A stretch of 64,000 bases of DNA, from contig WRAO01000008.1 in NCBI GenBank assembly GCA_009780175.1, positions 1 to 64,000 on the forward strand, in the 5' to 3' direction. The DNA comes from Oscillospiraceae bacterium (GTDB lineage Bacteria > Bacillota > Clostridia > Oscillospirales > Oscillospiraceae). The notes under the pieces are model-generated. The model was given only the letters and a program-made list of their open reading frames with translations. It made no database searches and was not told where the DNA came from. Positions 7,859-16,307 of this stretch are shown here, in pieces. Each line of letters opens with the position of its first letter. The stretch's first letter is position 1. A program made the translations under genes and the position numbers.

Positions 7859-8801
7859 CCAAAACGAGGTCCATCGTATGTCCCCCTTCTGAGAACCGAT
7901 GCACCACCCGCTCCACCATCAAAAATTCCGCGACTGCAATGTCCCCCAAATAGAGTTCCACTGGCAACATTGATCCACCTCGCACTCGCCTATCCCCAAC
8001 AGCCGCCACAATCCGAAGATGTCTTGTCTTCCGCCCAAAAAGACGCAACAAAGCCTCCGCCGTCGCCGTCCCGTCCGCCTCTTCTTCCAGCCGGCCAAAA
8101 TGCCGCAACATTCCCCAACGCCGCAGCAAGCTCTCCCGCCGCGCCTCATGAAACACCGTCTCTCCCTGTGCGCCTTCAGTCCGATAAAGCCGCACAGCAG
8201 AGCAGCTCCCCCGATCAATCGAGGAGCTATAATCAAAATTCGCAATGCTCCCTTCATGAATCAGCGTATCCAAAGCCATATTCTCCACATGCGTCAACCG
8301 CAGACTCCCCGCCTCATCATAGAGCGCAAACAGATGCCCACTCTGCTCCGCCGTGAGATCCAGAGCCGTCTGTATCATATCGAGGAGCGGCCTCCCACTC
8401 TCAACCCGCCCCGGAATCATATACCCCGTCTCCTCAATCTCCCCGCAGGGAAGCCCCCACTCCCCCGCAATCAGTCGAACCAGATCAGAGGCCGTGGTCC
8501 CCTCATACGCCAAAGTGTCCCGATTCTTCAAATACCGAATCTGATCGTATGCCGTCACCGTGATTACACGGCCAAACTGCCGCCGCTTCGTAAATACAAA
8601 GCCCGAAAACAGCACGTTCGCCCCCACCTGAAGCACCACGTTATCGCCCTCATGGAAACTGCTCACGCTATCCTTAACTGCCGAAAACGTCAACTTCCCC
8701 GGCGCCCCCGCCCGGCAAAACTCCAGCGATATCCCCTCCGCACTCAATGGCACATACACATCGTCCCTCGTCTGTATCGTAATAATCGCCTGTTCCATCA
8801 T
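7836..8801 (-). CDS. xkdQ: XkdQ-like tail hub protein
   Basis: A 321-residue baseplate hub protein (YqbQ/XkdQ family). It starts with a beta-domain (VPLSAEGISLEFCRAGAPGKL), then an RYLKNRDTLAYEGTTASDLVRLIA block and a C-terminal GGSMLPVELYLGDI barrel, matching the late-control gene D-like fold. It caps the tube and organises the spike complex. It overlaps XkdP by 4 nt and XkdR by 23 nt. Confidence 0.9.
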   Translation of the reverse strand: MMEQAIITIQTRDDVYVPLSAEGISLEFCRAGAPGKLTFSAVKDSVSSFHEGDNVVLQVGANVLFSGFVFTKRRQFGRVITVTAYDQIRYLKNRDTLAYEGTTASDLVRLIAGEWGLPCGEIEETGYMIPGRVESGRPLLDMIQTALDLTAEQSGHLFALYDEAGSLRLTHVENMALDTLIHEGSIANFDYSSSIDRGSCSAVRLYRTEGAQGETVFHEARRESLLRRWGMLRHFGRLEEEADGTATAEALLRLFGRKTRHLRIVAAVGDRRVRGGSMLPVELYLGDIAVAEFLMVERVVHRFSEGGHTMDLVLVGGEFVD

Positions 8802-9454
8802 CCCGGCAACCTCAACACCTGCCCCGGAAAGATCAAATTTGGATTCTGTATTTGATCCCGGTTGAGTTCAAAAATCTCCCGATATCGCCGCCCCTCTCCC
8901 AAATGCGCCCGCGCGATATTCCAAAGATTATCCCCCCGCATCACCGTGTGACTCGAAGCCGCAGGCCTATGATCCGTCTCCCGCCCCAGCCCCTCAATCA
9001 CCACCCGCTGCCGATCCGTGGCCACCCGCGCAGCCCGATATTCACGATACTCCCGCAAGGTAATTTGCACAGTCAAATCGTCCCCCTCCTGTGCACACTC
9101 TTTGACTTCCAGCCCCTCCAACGACACTCGCAAGTTCGTATCAGACAATAACCCGCCCCCCGGCGACACCCGCGCACAAATAAACCGAAATGGTTTCCGC
9201 TCCCGCCTGAGTGTCAAAAACCGCGCGAGAAATACCTCCGGCTCCACAAAGCTCCGCTCATATCGCGCAAAGGGATATTCCCGTCTCGGCAGCAAAAGTT
9301 CAAAGGCCGCCTCAGCCCCCTCACCGGCCCGCAACTGGCTGATCTCCCCGCCATCCAGTAGTGCCGTCCGCTGATTCCTCCCCCGATGCCGCACCAAAAT
9401 CCGCCCCGGCGTCACCGGCATCAGCAGACCATCCAAAAATACCCGATAACTCAC
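8798..9454 (-). CDS. xkdP: LysM-domain tail protein (XkdP-like)
   Basis: A 218-residue protein with a C-terminal LysM domain (~167-216: SSHTVMRGDNLWNIARAHLGE..., NRDQIQNPNLIFPGQ). The N-terminal ~160 residues match the XkdP tail part. XkdP proteins sit between tape measure and hub genes and are thought to contact the hub or peptidoglycan. It overlaps the tape measure stop by 4 nt (ATGA). Confidence 0.9.
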   Translation of the reverse strand: MSYRVFLDGLLMPVTPGRILVRHRGRNQRTALLDGGEISQLRAGEGAEAAFELLLPRREYPFARYERSFVEPEVFLARFLTLRRERKPFRFICARVSPGGGLLSDTNLRVSLEGLEVKECAQEGDDLTVQITLREYREYRAARVATDRQRVVIEGLGRETDHRPAASSHTVMRGDNLWNIARAHLGEGRRYREIFELNRDQIQNPNLIFPGQVLRLPG

Positions 9455-10278
9455 GCATACACCCCCTCCATCGAACTCGCCACAGCGTCCGCCAGCCGAA
9501 GCTCCATTTCCCGAAGCACTGCCTCCGCATCTACTTCCGATCCAATATAGTTCTCATTCTGCACTGTCACAGTCACCGGCGCCGCCATCATCCGCACCCC
9601 AGACGCTCCGCTCAAATACACCTCCGGCTCTGGCAGCCGCAACACCTCCCGATCCGGTACCCCAACTGCCCCCGCCATCGCCTCCGGACTGCTCCAAAGC
9701 GCAATCGTTGGCATCTCAATCGCAGGCGCTTCCACAACAGTTGCCGAAGCAAACCCCACACTCCCCAGTCCAGGCCCCTTCGCAACCGCCGACCTAGCCA
9801 CTTCTGCACTCTCAACCAAATTCACCGCCGAGACGGCCGCCATCGCCGCCCGCGCATTCAGCGCCACCGAACTCATAGACGCCCGCGCAGACCCCGCCAT
9901 TCCCGCAAACATCCCAGCAATCTCCCCAAGCGGCCCCGCAAAATACCATGGCAATCGCGCCGCGGTCAAAGCCGCATCTCGCTCAACCTGCCCAAAGGTC
10001 TGCGCAACTTCGTCCCCCATACGTCCAAATGCTTCCGTAATCCGCTCCCCGGCATCCAGTACACCATCTAAAGCCAAAACGGCCCCCTCCGTCTGCCCCG
10101 CAAGGCCCCCAAGCGCGCTTCCAAAGCGATCAATCCCCGCCATATCCGGCGCAAGATCACCCATCTCTTCTCCAAATCGTACCATCCGACCCGAAAACTG
10201 TTCCAACGCAAAACCCATATCTCGCAGCACAGGCGAAACCCCATCCTGCAGCTCAATCGCACACTGGATCGTAGCCAC
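9451..10278 (-). CDS. xkdO: Very short tape measure protein (XkdO-like)
   Basis: A 275-residue protein in the tape-measure slot between the tail chaperone and XkdP. The start is GTG 10278, preceded by an AGGGGGTG SD 6 nt away. It is Ala/Gly/Met-rich and helical. The C-terminal VTVTVQNENYIGSEVDAEAVLREMELRLADAVASS resembles the C-terminal tail of many tape measure proteins. Usual members exceed 600 residues, so this is either a mini tape measure for a very short tail or an internally deleted remnant. No transmembrane lysozyme or peptidase insertion is visible. Confidence 0.7.
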   Translation of the reverse strand: MATIQCAIELQDGVSPVLRDMGFALEQFSGRMVRFGEEMGDLAPDMAGIDRFGSALGGLAGQTEGAVLALDGVLDAGERITEAFGRMGDEVAQTFGQVERDAALTAARLPWYFAGPLGEIAGMFAGMAGSARASMSSVALNARAAMAAVSAVNLVESAEVARSAVAKGPGLGSVGFASATVVEAPAIEMPTIALWSSPEAMAGAVGVPDREVLRLPEPEVYLSGASGVRMMAAPVTVTVQNENYIGSEVDAEAVLREMELRLADAVASSMEGVYA

Positions 10279-10337
10279 GCGCTGCACCCCCTTTCTCCAC
10301 CGCACACCTTTGTAGGGACAGACCTCTATCTCCTCCC

Positions 10338-10906
10338 CTACTTCCGCGCCTTCTCTCTCAATTGAACCGCCGCCGCAACAAACGCCCTCTCCCGTCTATC
10401 CATCCGCAGAAACTCCGAAGGCAATATATGAAATTCGTGAAGACAATACAGCGCCAGGCAGGACTCTCCATCCCCTTCACGAATCAGTTTTTTGCTTCAT
10501 CCACCAATTCATCAAAGGGCACATCAAATCCGCAAATCTTCTGGACCTGCCGCAAATACTCCGCATACTCCCCCGGCGTGAGCATCGCCCGCAGCAAATG
10601 ATCTGCCCCCATCACAGAATAGCTATCCTGAAGCGTCTTGTCGTTCAAATCCGGAAACACGGTACACCGCGCCGCCAGACGCCCCAGATACAACGAAACA
10701 TCCGTCTCAGAAACCGACTGCCCCCGGCTTCCCGCGGACCGACGAGCCGCACCCCGTCGAATCTCCTCATCCTCCGTAGAAGACACACACCTGAGTTCCC
10801 ACATCATGGGCGTGCCATCCACCCCGCTAAATCGCGCCGACGCTGGGAAAAATACATTCTCCACTGTCGCCGCATTTCCTCTCAGAAATGCTGATAAATC
10901 TCGCAT
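10338..10906 (-). CDS. Frameshifted tail assembly chaperone (XkdN extended form)
   Basis: The -1 frameshift product of the chaperone gene ending at 10484. The 0-frame is read from 10906 to the heptamer A AAA AAC (10493-10487), then the -1 frame continues for 49 residues to TAG at 10338-10340. The extension ends FLRMDRRERAFVAAAVQLREKARK and contains the conserved LPSEFLxMDRRE pattern of G-T type extensions. The predicted product is 189 residues. It lies exactly between XkdN and the tape measure, where G/GT pairs are found. Confidence 0.75.
10484..10906 (-). CDS. xkdN: Tail assembly chaperone (XkdN-like, short form)
   Basis: A 140-residue protein matching the XkdN tail chaperone family (RDLSAFLRGNAATVE at the start, WELRCVSSTEDEEIRRG, LAARCTVFPDLNDKTLQDSY, GVMGADHLLRAMLTPGEYAEYLRQVQKI read as blocks). 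It is thought to coat the tape measure during tail assembly. The 0-frame stop follows the slippery site directly (GCA AAA AAC TGA). The predicted start is ATG 10904-10906. An SD-like AGAAAG lies upstream. Confidence 0.85.
   Translation of the reverse strand: MRDLSAFLRGNAATVENVFFPASARFSGVDGTPMMWELRCVSSTEDEEIRRGAARRSAGSRGQSVSETDVSLYLGRLAARCTVFPDLNDKTLQDSYSVMGADHLLRAMLTPGEYAEYLRQVQKICGFDVPFDELVDEAKN
10487..10493 (-). promoter_or_regulatory. Programmed -1 ribosomal frameshift site A AAA AAC
   Basis: Heptamer AAAAAAC on the minus strand in the exact X XXY YYZ phase of the chaperone frame, three nucleotides before its stop TGA. Slipping back one base opens a 49-codon frame with the chaperone-extension motif. 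It gives the same arrangement as lambda G/GT and other contractile-tail phages. Confidence 0.75.
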
Positions 10907-10929
10907 ATTACTTTCTCCTATTCTTGCAT

Positions 10930-11300
10930 TTTCTCGCCATGTGGGAATTCCTCTGAGCCATGTGGCTCAAGCCTTGGTTTCGCCGAAGGCGACCTACTTT
11001 TTGCTTCGCCAGAAAGTAGGCAAAAAGCGACTCAAGAGAAACCAAGGTTTCTCTTGAAAATCTCTTCCTTTTGACTTTATTCAAGTCGTGTACTTCCGCC
11101 TCGCCCGGCAGAGGGATGTGTCGCTTTAGAACGTACACATTTTTGTGCCGTACATGGAATTGAATGTGCGGTACCCTTCGTTGGGGCGGTATCCTGCCGC
11201 CCTCCAGTTTTTGATGGACTATCGTACCGCGCACCGAAAGCCTCCTTTTCCAAAGGAGGTAGCAGGCGAAGCCTAACGGAAGATTTGCTCGACGCAGGGG
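10930..11300. repeat. Dispersed repeat copy 1 (MITE-like) inside the prophage tail operon
   Basis: About 0.37 kb between the head closure gene and the tail chaperone. It contains the family core: CGCCGAAGGCGACCTAC, a CTACTTTTTG.../...AGAAAGTAGG hairpin, then CAAGAGAAACCAAGGTTTCTCTTG and AAAATCTCTTCCTTTTGAC, followed by the cgcccggcagaggg part. No promoter or RBS-bearing gene is seen. It occupies the place where gp10/terminator/sheath/tube genes normally lie. Confidence 0.75.
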
Positions 11301-11347
11301 ACACCATCCTCAGCGTCCCGCTCTCTTCGTAAAAAATACCCGCGATT

Positions 11348-11731
11348 TCACGTCCACCGATCCACCCGCTCCATCCGAATCTCCTGATGCCCCAGAAACA
11401 CCACCGGTACCCCGGTCCGCCAAAACACCATCTCCTGCCCCTGCCGCCGTACCACAATCCGGCTCCCCGGCGGCACCACTGCATCCGGCGCCAAAAATAG
11501 CCGCACCGCCTGCCCCGCAGACACCGCCGCTGTCCCCACATCCCTCACCGCACCCACCGTCTCAAAACTGATCCGAAAACTCACCCGGCACGGCAAATCC
11601 GCATACACCTTCCGCTCCGTGAACACACTGCGCCCACTTTCCGAACAAACCGTACTCTCCCGCAAAAACACATCACAGCGATCCGTCCACCACCGTCTGA
11701 GGGCCATCCTCACCATCGAAGCCGCCTCCAT
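11348..11731 (-). CDS. Head closure / head-tail adaptor protein (XkdH-like)
   Basis: A 127-residue protein. It has a basic N-terminal helix (LRRWWTDRCDVFLRE), then beta-rich blocks (ADLPCRVSFRISFETVG, LFLAPDAVVPPGSRIVVRRQG). It matches small head closure proteins of the SPP1 gp16/HK97 gp7 type. It overlaps the connector gene. The start at 11731 or at 11716 (MVRMALRRW) fits about equally. Confidence 0.7.
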   Translation of the reverse strand: MEAASMVRMALRRWWTDRCDVFLRESTVCSESGRSVFTERKVYADLPCRVSFRISFETVGAVRDVGTAAVSAGQAVRLFLAPDAVVPPGSRIVVRRQGQEMVFWRTGVPVVFLGHQEIRMERVDRWT

Positions 11732-12084
11732 CGCGCCAGCAGAGCCTCCGGCGGCGTCCGTAAGCTTTCAATCAAGACATCCACCGGCAACCCCTGCCCA
11801 AACTCCACCGCATAGGTCACACTCGTATCTCCCTGCGACATCTGCCGCACCGCATACTCCTGATCGAACTCCGAAAGCCGCCCGATAGTTTTCCGAAAGT
11901 CCAAATATTCCCCAGCCGCTCGATCCACCACAACGGCCCTAAGTTCCTTCGGCAACTCCCCCTGTCCCGTCTCAGCCAATATCCACCGTTTCGCTCCGGT
12001 CAGTAAGGTCTTTAGCAGCGCCTCATCCTCCGCCGGAGGGCTCAGACCCAATCCCTCCAGCCTCGCCTTCACCCGCTTCAGCAT
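11710..12084 (-). CDS. Head-tail connector protein (gp15/gp6-like)
   Basis: A 124-residue all-helical protein starting at ATG 12084 within a TAATG overlap with the capsid stop. It has the LLKTLLTGAKRWILAET...VVVDRAAGEYLDFRKTIGRL pattern, then a short beta block (DTSVTYAVEF). This resembles head-tail connector proteins that bind below the portal. The alternative longer frame reaching 12297 overlaps the capsid and has no SD, so it is not used. Confidence 0.75.
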   Translation of the reverse strand: MLKRVKARLEGLGLSPPAEDEALLKTLLTGAKRWILAETGQGELPKELRAVVVDRAAGEYLDFRKTIGRLSEFDQEYAVRQMSQGDTSVTYAVEFGQGLPVDVLIESLRTPPEALLARWRRLRW

Positions 12085-13046
12085 TACAACGCCTGCAATC
12101 CGGTAATGCTTCCATGCAAAAAGCCCGCCCCATGGGCCAAACCAATCTGCCCAAAGAGCTGTAACTTCTCCGAAGCCCCCGTCTTTGCCAATTCCTCCGT
12201 AAATAGTACGCCCTTCCCCGGCACCACCTGAAACACCGGCGCAATATGTGCTACATCCGCAATCAAAATCGTATCCGCCGGCACAAAGCGATTCCAAACC
12301 ACACCCATGTTAAAGAAATCCGTCTCCACCTGTGTGATATTCACCCCGCCCACCGTCCGGCTCACAGGCAGTCGAAGTCCCATCTGGCTCGCATACACCT
12401 CTGTCAGCATCTGCTTCTGATAGGCCGACAGAAACATCACCATATTGTTAAAATACGCCCCCGCATCCGCCATCTCTCGATATAACTCCCGCAAAAGTTC
12501 CGCCGTCAACGGCGCACCGCCCGCGTCAATGCTCACATTCTCCCGCGTCAGTTCCAAAAGGCCCCTCGTCTTGTTCGCCTCACTCGCACTCGCCGCCTTC
12601 TGATACGACCCGTTGATAAAACTATGCTCCACATCCCGCGCCACTTTAATCAACTTGTGTTGCAACTGAAACAGCCGCTCATCCCCATACGCCGTCTCCT
12701 GCCCCGCCGTATTCAGCCCGCTCATCCGATGCAGATTCGAGAGCGCCACATAGCTCAGATCAATCACTTCTTGATGAATCTGCACCACATTTGTCTCCTG
12801 CTCTCGCACCGCATGCGTTGCCACCGGTGCCGTCGCCGAAGCCGCCTCCGAAATCTCCGGCTGATCCGCCGCCGGATAGTCATAAAGCACCGCCGTCGGA
12901 AACTCAAAATGATCCGTCTGCCGCCCGCCAGACAGTCCCCCTGTCATGCTGAGCAGCGGCGTCTGCGTCGCGTCCGCCGAAAACAATTCCCCCGCATAGT
13001 TCGGCAATGCCCAACTCGTCCCGAGCCCTGTCACTTGATTCGCCAT
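12084..13046 (-). CDS. Major capsid protein (SU10-like, DUF5309)
   Basis: A 320-residue capsid protein. N-terminal VTGLGTSWALPNYAGELFSADATQTPLLSMTGGLSGG is a hallmark of the SU10/DUF5309 group. The remainder has an HK97-like arrangement of helices and a C-terminal P-domain. It forms the icosahedral head. An AAAAGGAGAT SD supports the start. It lies downstream of a repeat copy, and no scaffold or protease gene is evident next to it. Confidence 0.88.
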   Translation of the reverse strand: MANQVTGLGTSWALPNYAGELFSADATQTPLLSMTGGLSGGRQTDHFEFPTAVLYDYPAADQPEISEAASATAPVATHAVREQETNVVQIHQEVIDLSYVALSNLHRMSGLNTAGQETAYGDERLFQLQHKLIKVARDVEHSFINGSYQKAASASEANKTRGLLELTRENVSIDAGGAPLTAELLRELYREMADAGAYFNNMVMFLSAYQKQMLTEVYASQMGLRLPVSRTVGGVNITQVETDFFNMGVVWNRFVPADTILIADVAHIAPVFQVVPGKGVLFTEELAKTGASEKLQLFGQIGLAHGAGFLHGSITGLQAL

Positions 13047-13089
13047 CTTTTTATCTCCTTTTCCATTTTTCGCTATATTAATATTTTTC

Positions 13090-13372
13090 TAGCCTTGCAG
13101 GCCATGTGCTTCGTGTCGCCGAAGGCGATCTGCTTTTGTATCGCCAAACGTAGGAAAAAACAATTCAAGAGAAACCGATTGGTTTCTCTTGAAAATCTCT
13201 TCCTTTTTGACTTTGCACCCGTGCGTGTTCTAGTTGCGTGGTTCCGCCCGGCAGAGGGTTGTGTCGCTTTCTGATCGTGCGGTAGGCCGGACGAACGTGC
13301 GACGACATATCGGCCCCCATTCCCCTCCTTGGAGGGGTGGCACCCGCAGGGGGTGACGGGTTGGTCCCTCCG
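13090..13372. repeat. Dispersed repeat copy 2 (MITE-like) between the 77-aa gene and the capsid gene
   Basis: About 0.28 kb. It carries GCCGAAGGCGATCTGC, the hairpin TCAAGAGAAACCGATTGGTTTCTCTTGA, AAAATCTCTTCCTTTTTGAC, and a downstream CCCCTCCTTGGAGGGG-type part (13322-13338) followed by tggcacccgcagg. The same order is found in copy 3 at 21.8-22.1 kb. The element interrupts a phage structural operon without an obvious reading frame. Confidence 0.8.
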
Positions 13373-13393
13373 CCCATCGTCCCCATAAGCCCC

Positions 13394-13627
13394 CTACAAC
13401 AACACAACCCCCGCCAAAGCCGCCTCCTGCTTCACCCGTAGAGCCCCCAACATGTCCCCGGACTCCCGCGCCCGCCGGAGCCGCGCCTCAAACGGCAAAG
13501 CCCCCTCCTCCGCGAGGTCCCCAGACTGCCCCGGCAAAGCCCCAACAAACTTCGGCGGCGCCTTCAACACATCAATCTGCCCCCAAATATCCTCCAGCTC
13601 CCGCCGGATCCCAGATAAATCTTCCAC
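13394..13627 (-). CDS. Small prophage head protein of unknown function
   Basis: A 77-residue protein starting at GTG 13627, with a GGGAGGAGG SD 7 nt away. It is charged and helical in parts (VEDLSGIRRELEDIWGQIDVLK, FEARLRRARESGDML-GALRVKQEAAL). It sits between portal and capsid genes where a scaffold or protease gene is normally found, but it is far too short for a typical scaffold. Function not recognised. Confidence 0.55.
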   Translation of the reverse strand: MEDLSGIRRELEDIWGQIDVLKAPPKFVGALPGQSGDLAEEGALPFEARLRRARESGDMLGALRVKQEAALAGVVLL

Positions 13628-13698
13628 CGCAAGTCCTCCTCCCAAATCTTTCCTACACTACCAGTTTACCGTGGCCCAACGAACGTGCTGAACAAATG

Positions 13699-15084
13699 TT
13701 ACATGGGCACCCCCTCTAATCTCGGCATTTGCCGCTCCCTTGCAGCCTGTTCCGTCGCCTCCCCCGCGAGCCTTTGCATCTCCTTTTCCACATCCCTCGT
13801 CCAAGGATGCTGACACAAAATCGTCTCCCGTGACAAAATCGAAGCGCTCCGAACACAATTTTCAATGCTCTCCGCCTCATTAATCAGCACATCCCGATAA
13901 AATATCGCCTCTACCTCTGCCGGTTTGAGTCCTGGCATTTCAATCCGGTCAAAATGTGCGCATACGAATCCCATCAGTTCTCGGAATGCTGCTTGGAACT
14001 CGATCTCCATTACTCCCGCATCTAAGTCCATATCCGCATACATTGACTGAATCGCCATTTGGTTTGGGCTGCCTGCGAAGGAAATCTCCCGCGTGTCAAA
14101 GCCTTTGGCGTTCTCGACCAGCCCTCGCTTTAAGAGCCGCAGCACCGCTTCAAAATTCCCCGCATTTACCTCAAGGCTCAGCGTATCCACGCCCCCGCCG
14201 TCAACTCCGTCGCCTCGCACTTTTACCGCCCCGAAGGTGGCTAAATTGCGCCGGAATTCGCCTAAATCTTCTCCGTCAAAGTTCCGGATTACTAGCACTG
14301 TGTGGTGCGTATCTTCCCCCATTCGGTCCTGGAAGTCGGATAACATTAGGTTTATTCCGTCTTGTAGGCCCTTTACGCGCCGGATTAGGGGGATTTCTCG
14401 GAAACCGGCGCGGAAGGGGATCAGGGGCACCGCCGGCCAGACGCCGTCCCCCTCCGCCGACGAAAAATAGGGCCGAATCCCCCGCTCCATCCGAAACTCG
14501 CCCGCACAGTCCACAAAACAACAAATCCCCTCTGGGGAAAAGTGCTCTACTACTGTATCCGCAGGCATTCCGCCGCCCCGCTCCCGCTGATATACCCGCA
14601 TCGCCCCTTCAAGCTCCGTCTTGGCGTCGTCCGCCCAGAAGGGCCTTAGTTCCCAGGGCGCGATCCGCCGAAACCGCAGCTTTCCATGCCCGTCATAGCA
14701 AGGATGCAGCCACCCTATTCCCGCGTTTAGCGCATCTTCCGCGACCAGCCGCAGCTTTCTTTGAAAATCCGGCCCGAACAGGTCTAACAGCGCTTCCGTG
14801 AACTCCTTCCGCTCCGTCGTGATTTTTAGCGGCTTCCCGAGCAGATAGCTTACTTTTTGATCCACTATCCGGGCATATTGGTTATCCACCACCCGGCTAT
14901 TTTGCAGGTGTTTGCACTCCTCTAACCTGCCGCCCGGTCCCACAATCGTCTTCTTCCGGTCTAAAATGTCATGCTTACCTTGATAGTACCGCTCCCCTAT
15001 GAGCATCTCCCGGCGCCTGTCTGACTCCAGAAACAGACCCAGTTCTTCCTTTAAAATGTCTACCCAATTCGTCCCTAACACCAC
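13699..15084 (-). CDS. Phage portal protein (SPP1 gp6-like)
   Basis: A portal protein of about 461 residues that binds the terminase and head. Start GTG 15084 is supported by GGGAGAGGGG 9 nt upstream; a second in-frame GTG at 15081 is equally possible. Recognisable parts are YYQGKHDIL near the start, a YARIVDQKVSYLLGKPL block, the FRGI...APWELRPFWAD region, and the helical C-terminal part. An upstream in-frame extension to 15318 reads through a 17-bp hairpin and is rejected. It lies next to a serine recombinase insertion. Confidence 0.88.
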   Translation of the reverse strand: MVLGTNWVDILKEELGLFLESDRRREMLIGERYYQGKHDILDRKKTIVGPGGRLEECKHLQNSRVVDNQYARIVDQKVSYLLGKPLKITTERKEFTEALLDLFGPDFQRKLRLVAEDALNAGIGWLHPCYDGHGKLRFRRIAPWELRPFWADDAKTELEGAMRVYQRERGGGMPADTVVEHFSPEGICCFVDCAGEFRMERGIRPYFSSAEGDGVWPAVPLIPFRAGFREIPLIRRVKGLQDGINLMLSDFQDRMGEDTHHTVLVIRNFDGEDLGEFRRNLATFGAVKVRGDGVDGGGVDTLSLEVNAGNFEAVLRLLKRGLVENAKGFDTREISFAGSPNQMAIQSMYADMDLDAGVMEIEFQAAFRELMGFVCAHFDRIEMPGLKPAEVEAIFYRDVLINEAESIENCVRSASILSRETILCQHPWTRDVEKEMQRLAGEATEQAARERQMPRLEGVPM

Positions 15085-15108
15085 ACTTATCCGCCCCTCT
15101 CCCAAACA

Positions 15109-15145
15109 AAAGAACACCGCAACGGCCCCCGTTGCGGTGTTCTTT
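15109..15145. repeat. 17-bp palindrome upstream of the portal RBS
   Basis: Perfect arms AAAGAACACCGCAACGG and complement with a CCC loop. The same 15-nt arm (AAAGAACACCGCAAC) is found in the hairpin at 16212-16249 just upstream of the recombinase RBS. The pair may be terminators, or boundaries of the inserted cassette. Confidence 0.7.
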
Positions 15146-15209
15146 CTTGATGTTAGTATCCTACCATGATCCAATTGAACTGGCTGAACTGGTTTTACTG
15201 TGTACCTCA

Positions 15210-15329
15210 TTACTCCCATGGCCATTTTCCAAACTTCTTTTTGTAGCAGTCCGCGCATATCTGTCTCCCGGTTGTCGGATCTGCCCACCCCCCGGCAAAT
15301 CCTAGCGGCGTGCCGCATATATTACACAT
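15210..15329 (-). CDS. 39-residue zinc-ribbon micro-protein
   Basis: A short frame with two Cys pairs: MCNICGTPLG...QICADCYKK (C2, C5 and C25, C28) plus a basic FGKWPW end, a mini zinc-ribbon. An AGGAAG SD lies upstream of ATG 15329 but is rather distant (10 nt). It lies between the putative recombinase cassette and the portal. Its function is unknown; it could be a small regulator or DNA-binding protein of the insertion. Confidence 0.5.
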   Translation of the reverse strand: MCNICGTPLGFAGGWADPTTGRQICADCYKKKFGKWPWE

Positions 15330-15422
15330 ACCGCATTCACTTCCTTCTGCCTTCAGCTAAATTTTACTAAGCGTTTGAACGGGAAGCATTGGGCAATCAA
15401 ATCTTCTCCTTTTTTATTGTCG

Positions 15423-15544
15423 AAAGGTGTAGATTTTGACAAAAGCCCCTGCTTGTCGAACGCACCCAAAAAATTGTATTATTTGACCACACTGCTCTTG
15501 CAAATACTTGCATTTTCAAGACCAGTGTGCTAAACTTGTAAACA

Positions 15545-15573
<29 letters not shown>
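15423..15573. other. 17-bp inverted-repeat pair flanking a promoter-like sequence (candidate invertible switch)
   Basis: The 17-mer AAAGGTGTAGATTTTGA at 15423-15439 and its exact complement at 15557-15573 flank ~117 bp. Within it lie nested dyads (TGCAAATACTTGCA, CACACTG/CAGTGTG) and a plus-strand promoter-like TTGCAT-17-TAAACT at 15508-15536. The right repeat lies inside the hairpin at 15545-15588 overlapping the end of the recombinase gene. The arrangement resembles recombination sites of serine recombinases, but could also be an RNA structure. Confidence 0.45.
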
Positions 15574-16257
<684 letters not shown>

Positions 16258-16307
16258 CTATCTTATACGGTCCTATCGAACCTTTCGTGGGCGAAGGCCA
16301 GCCGCCT

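Noticed and set aside
15085..15318. N-terminal extension of the portal to 15318
   Set aside because: It reads through a 17-bp hairpin and a small Cys-rich gene. The GTG at 15084 has a good SD.
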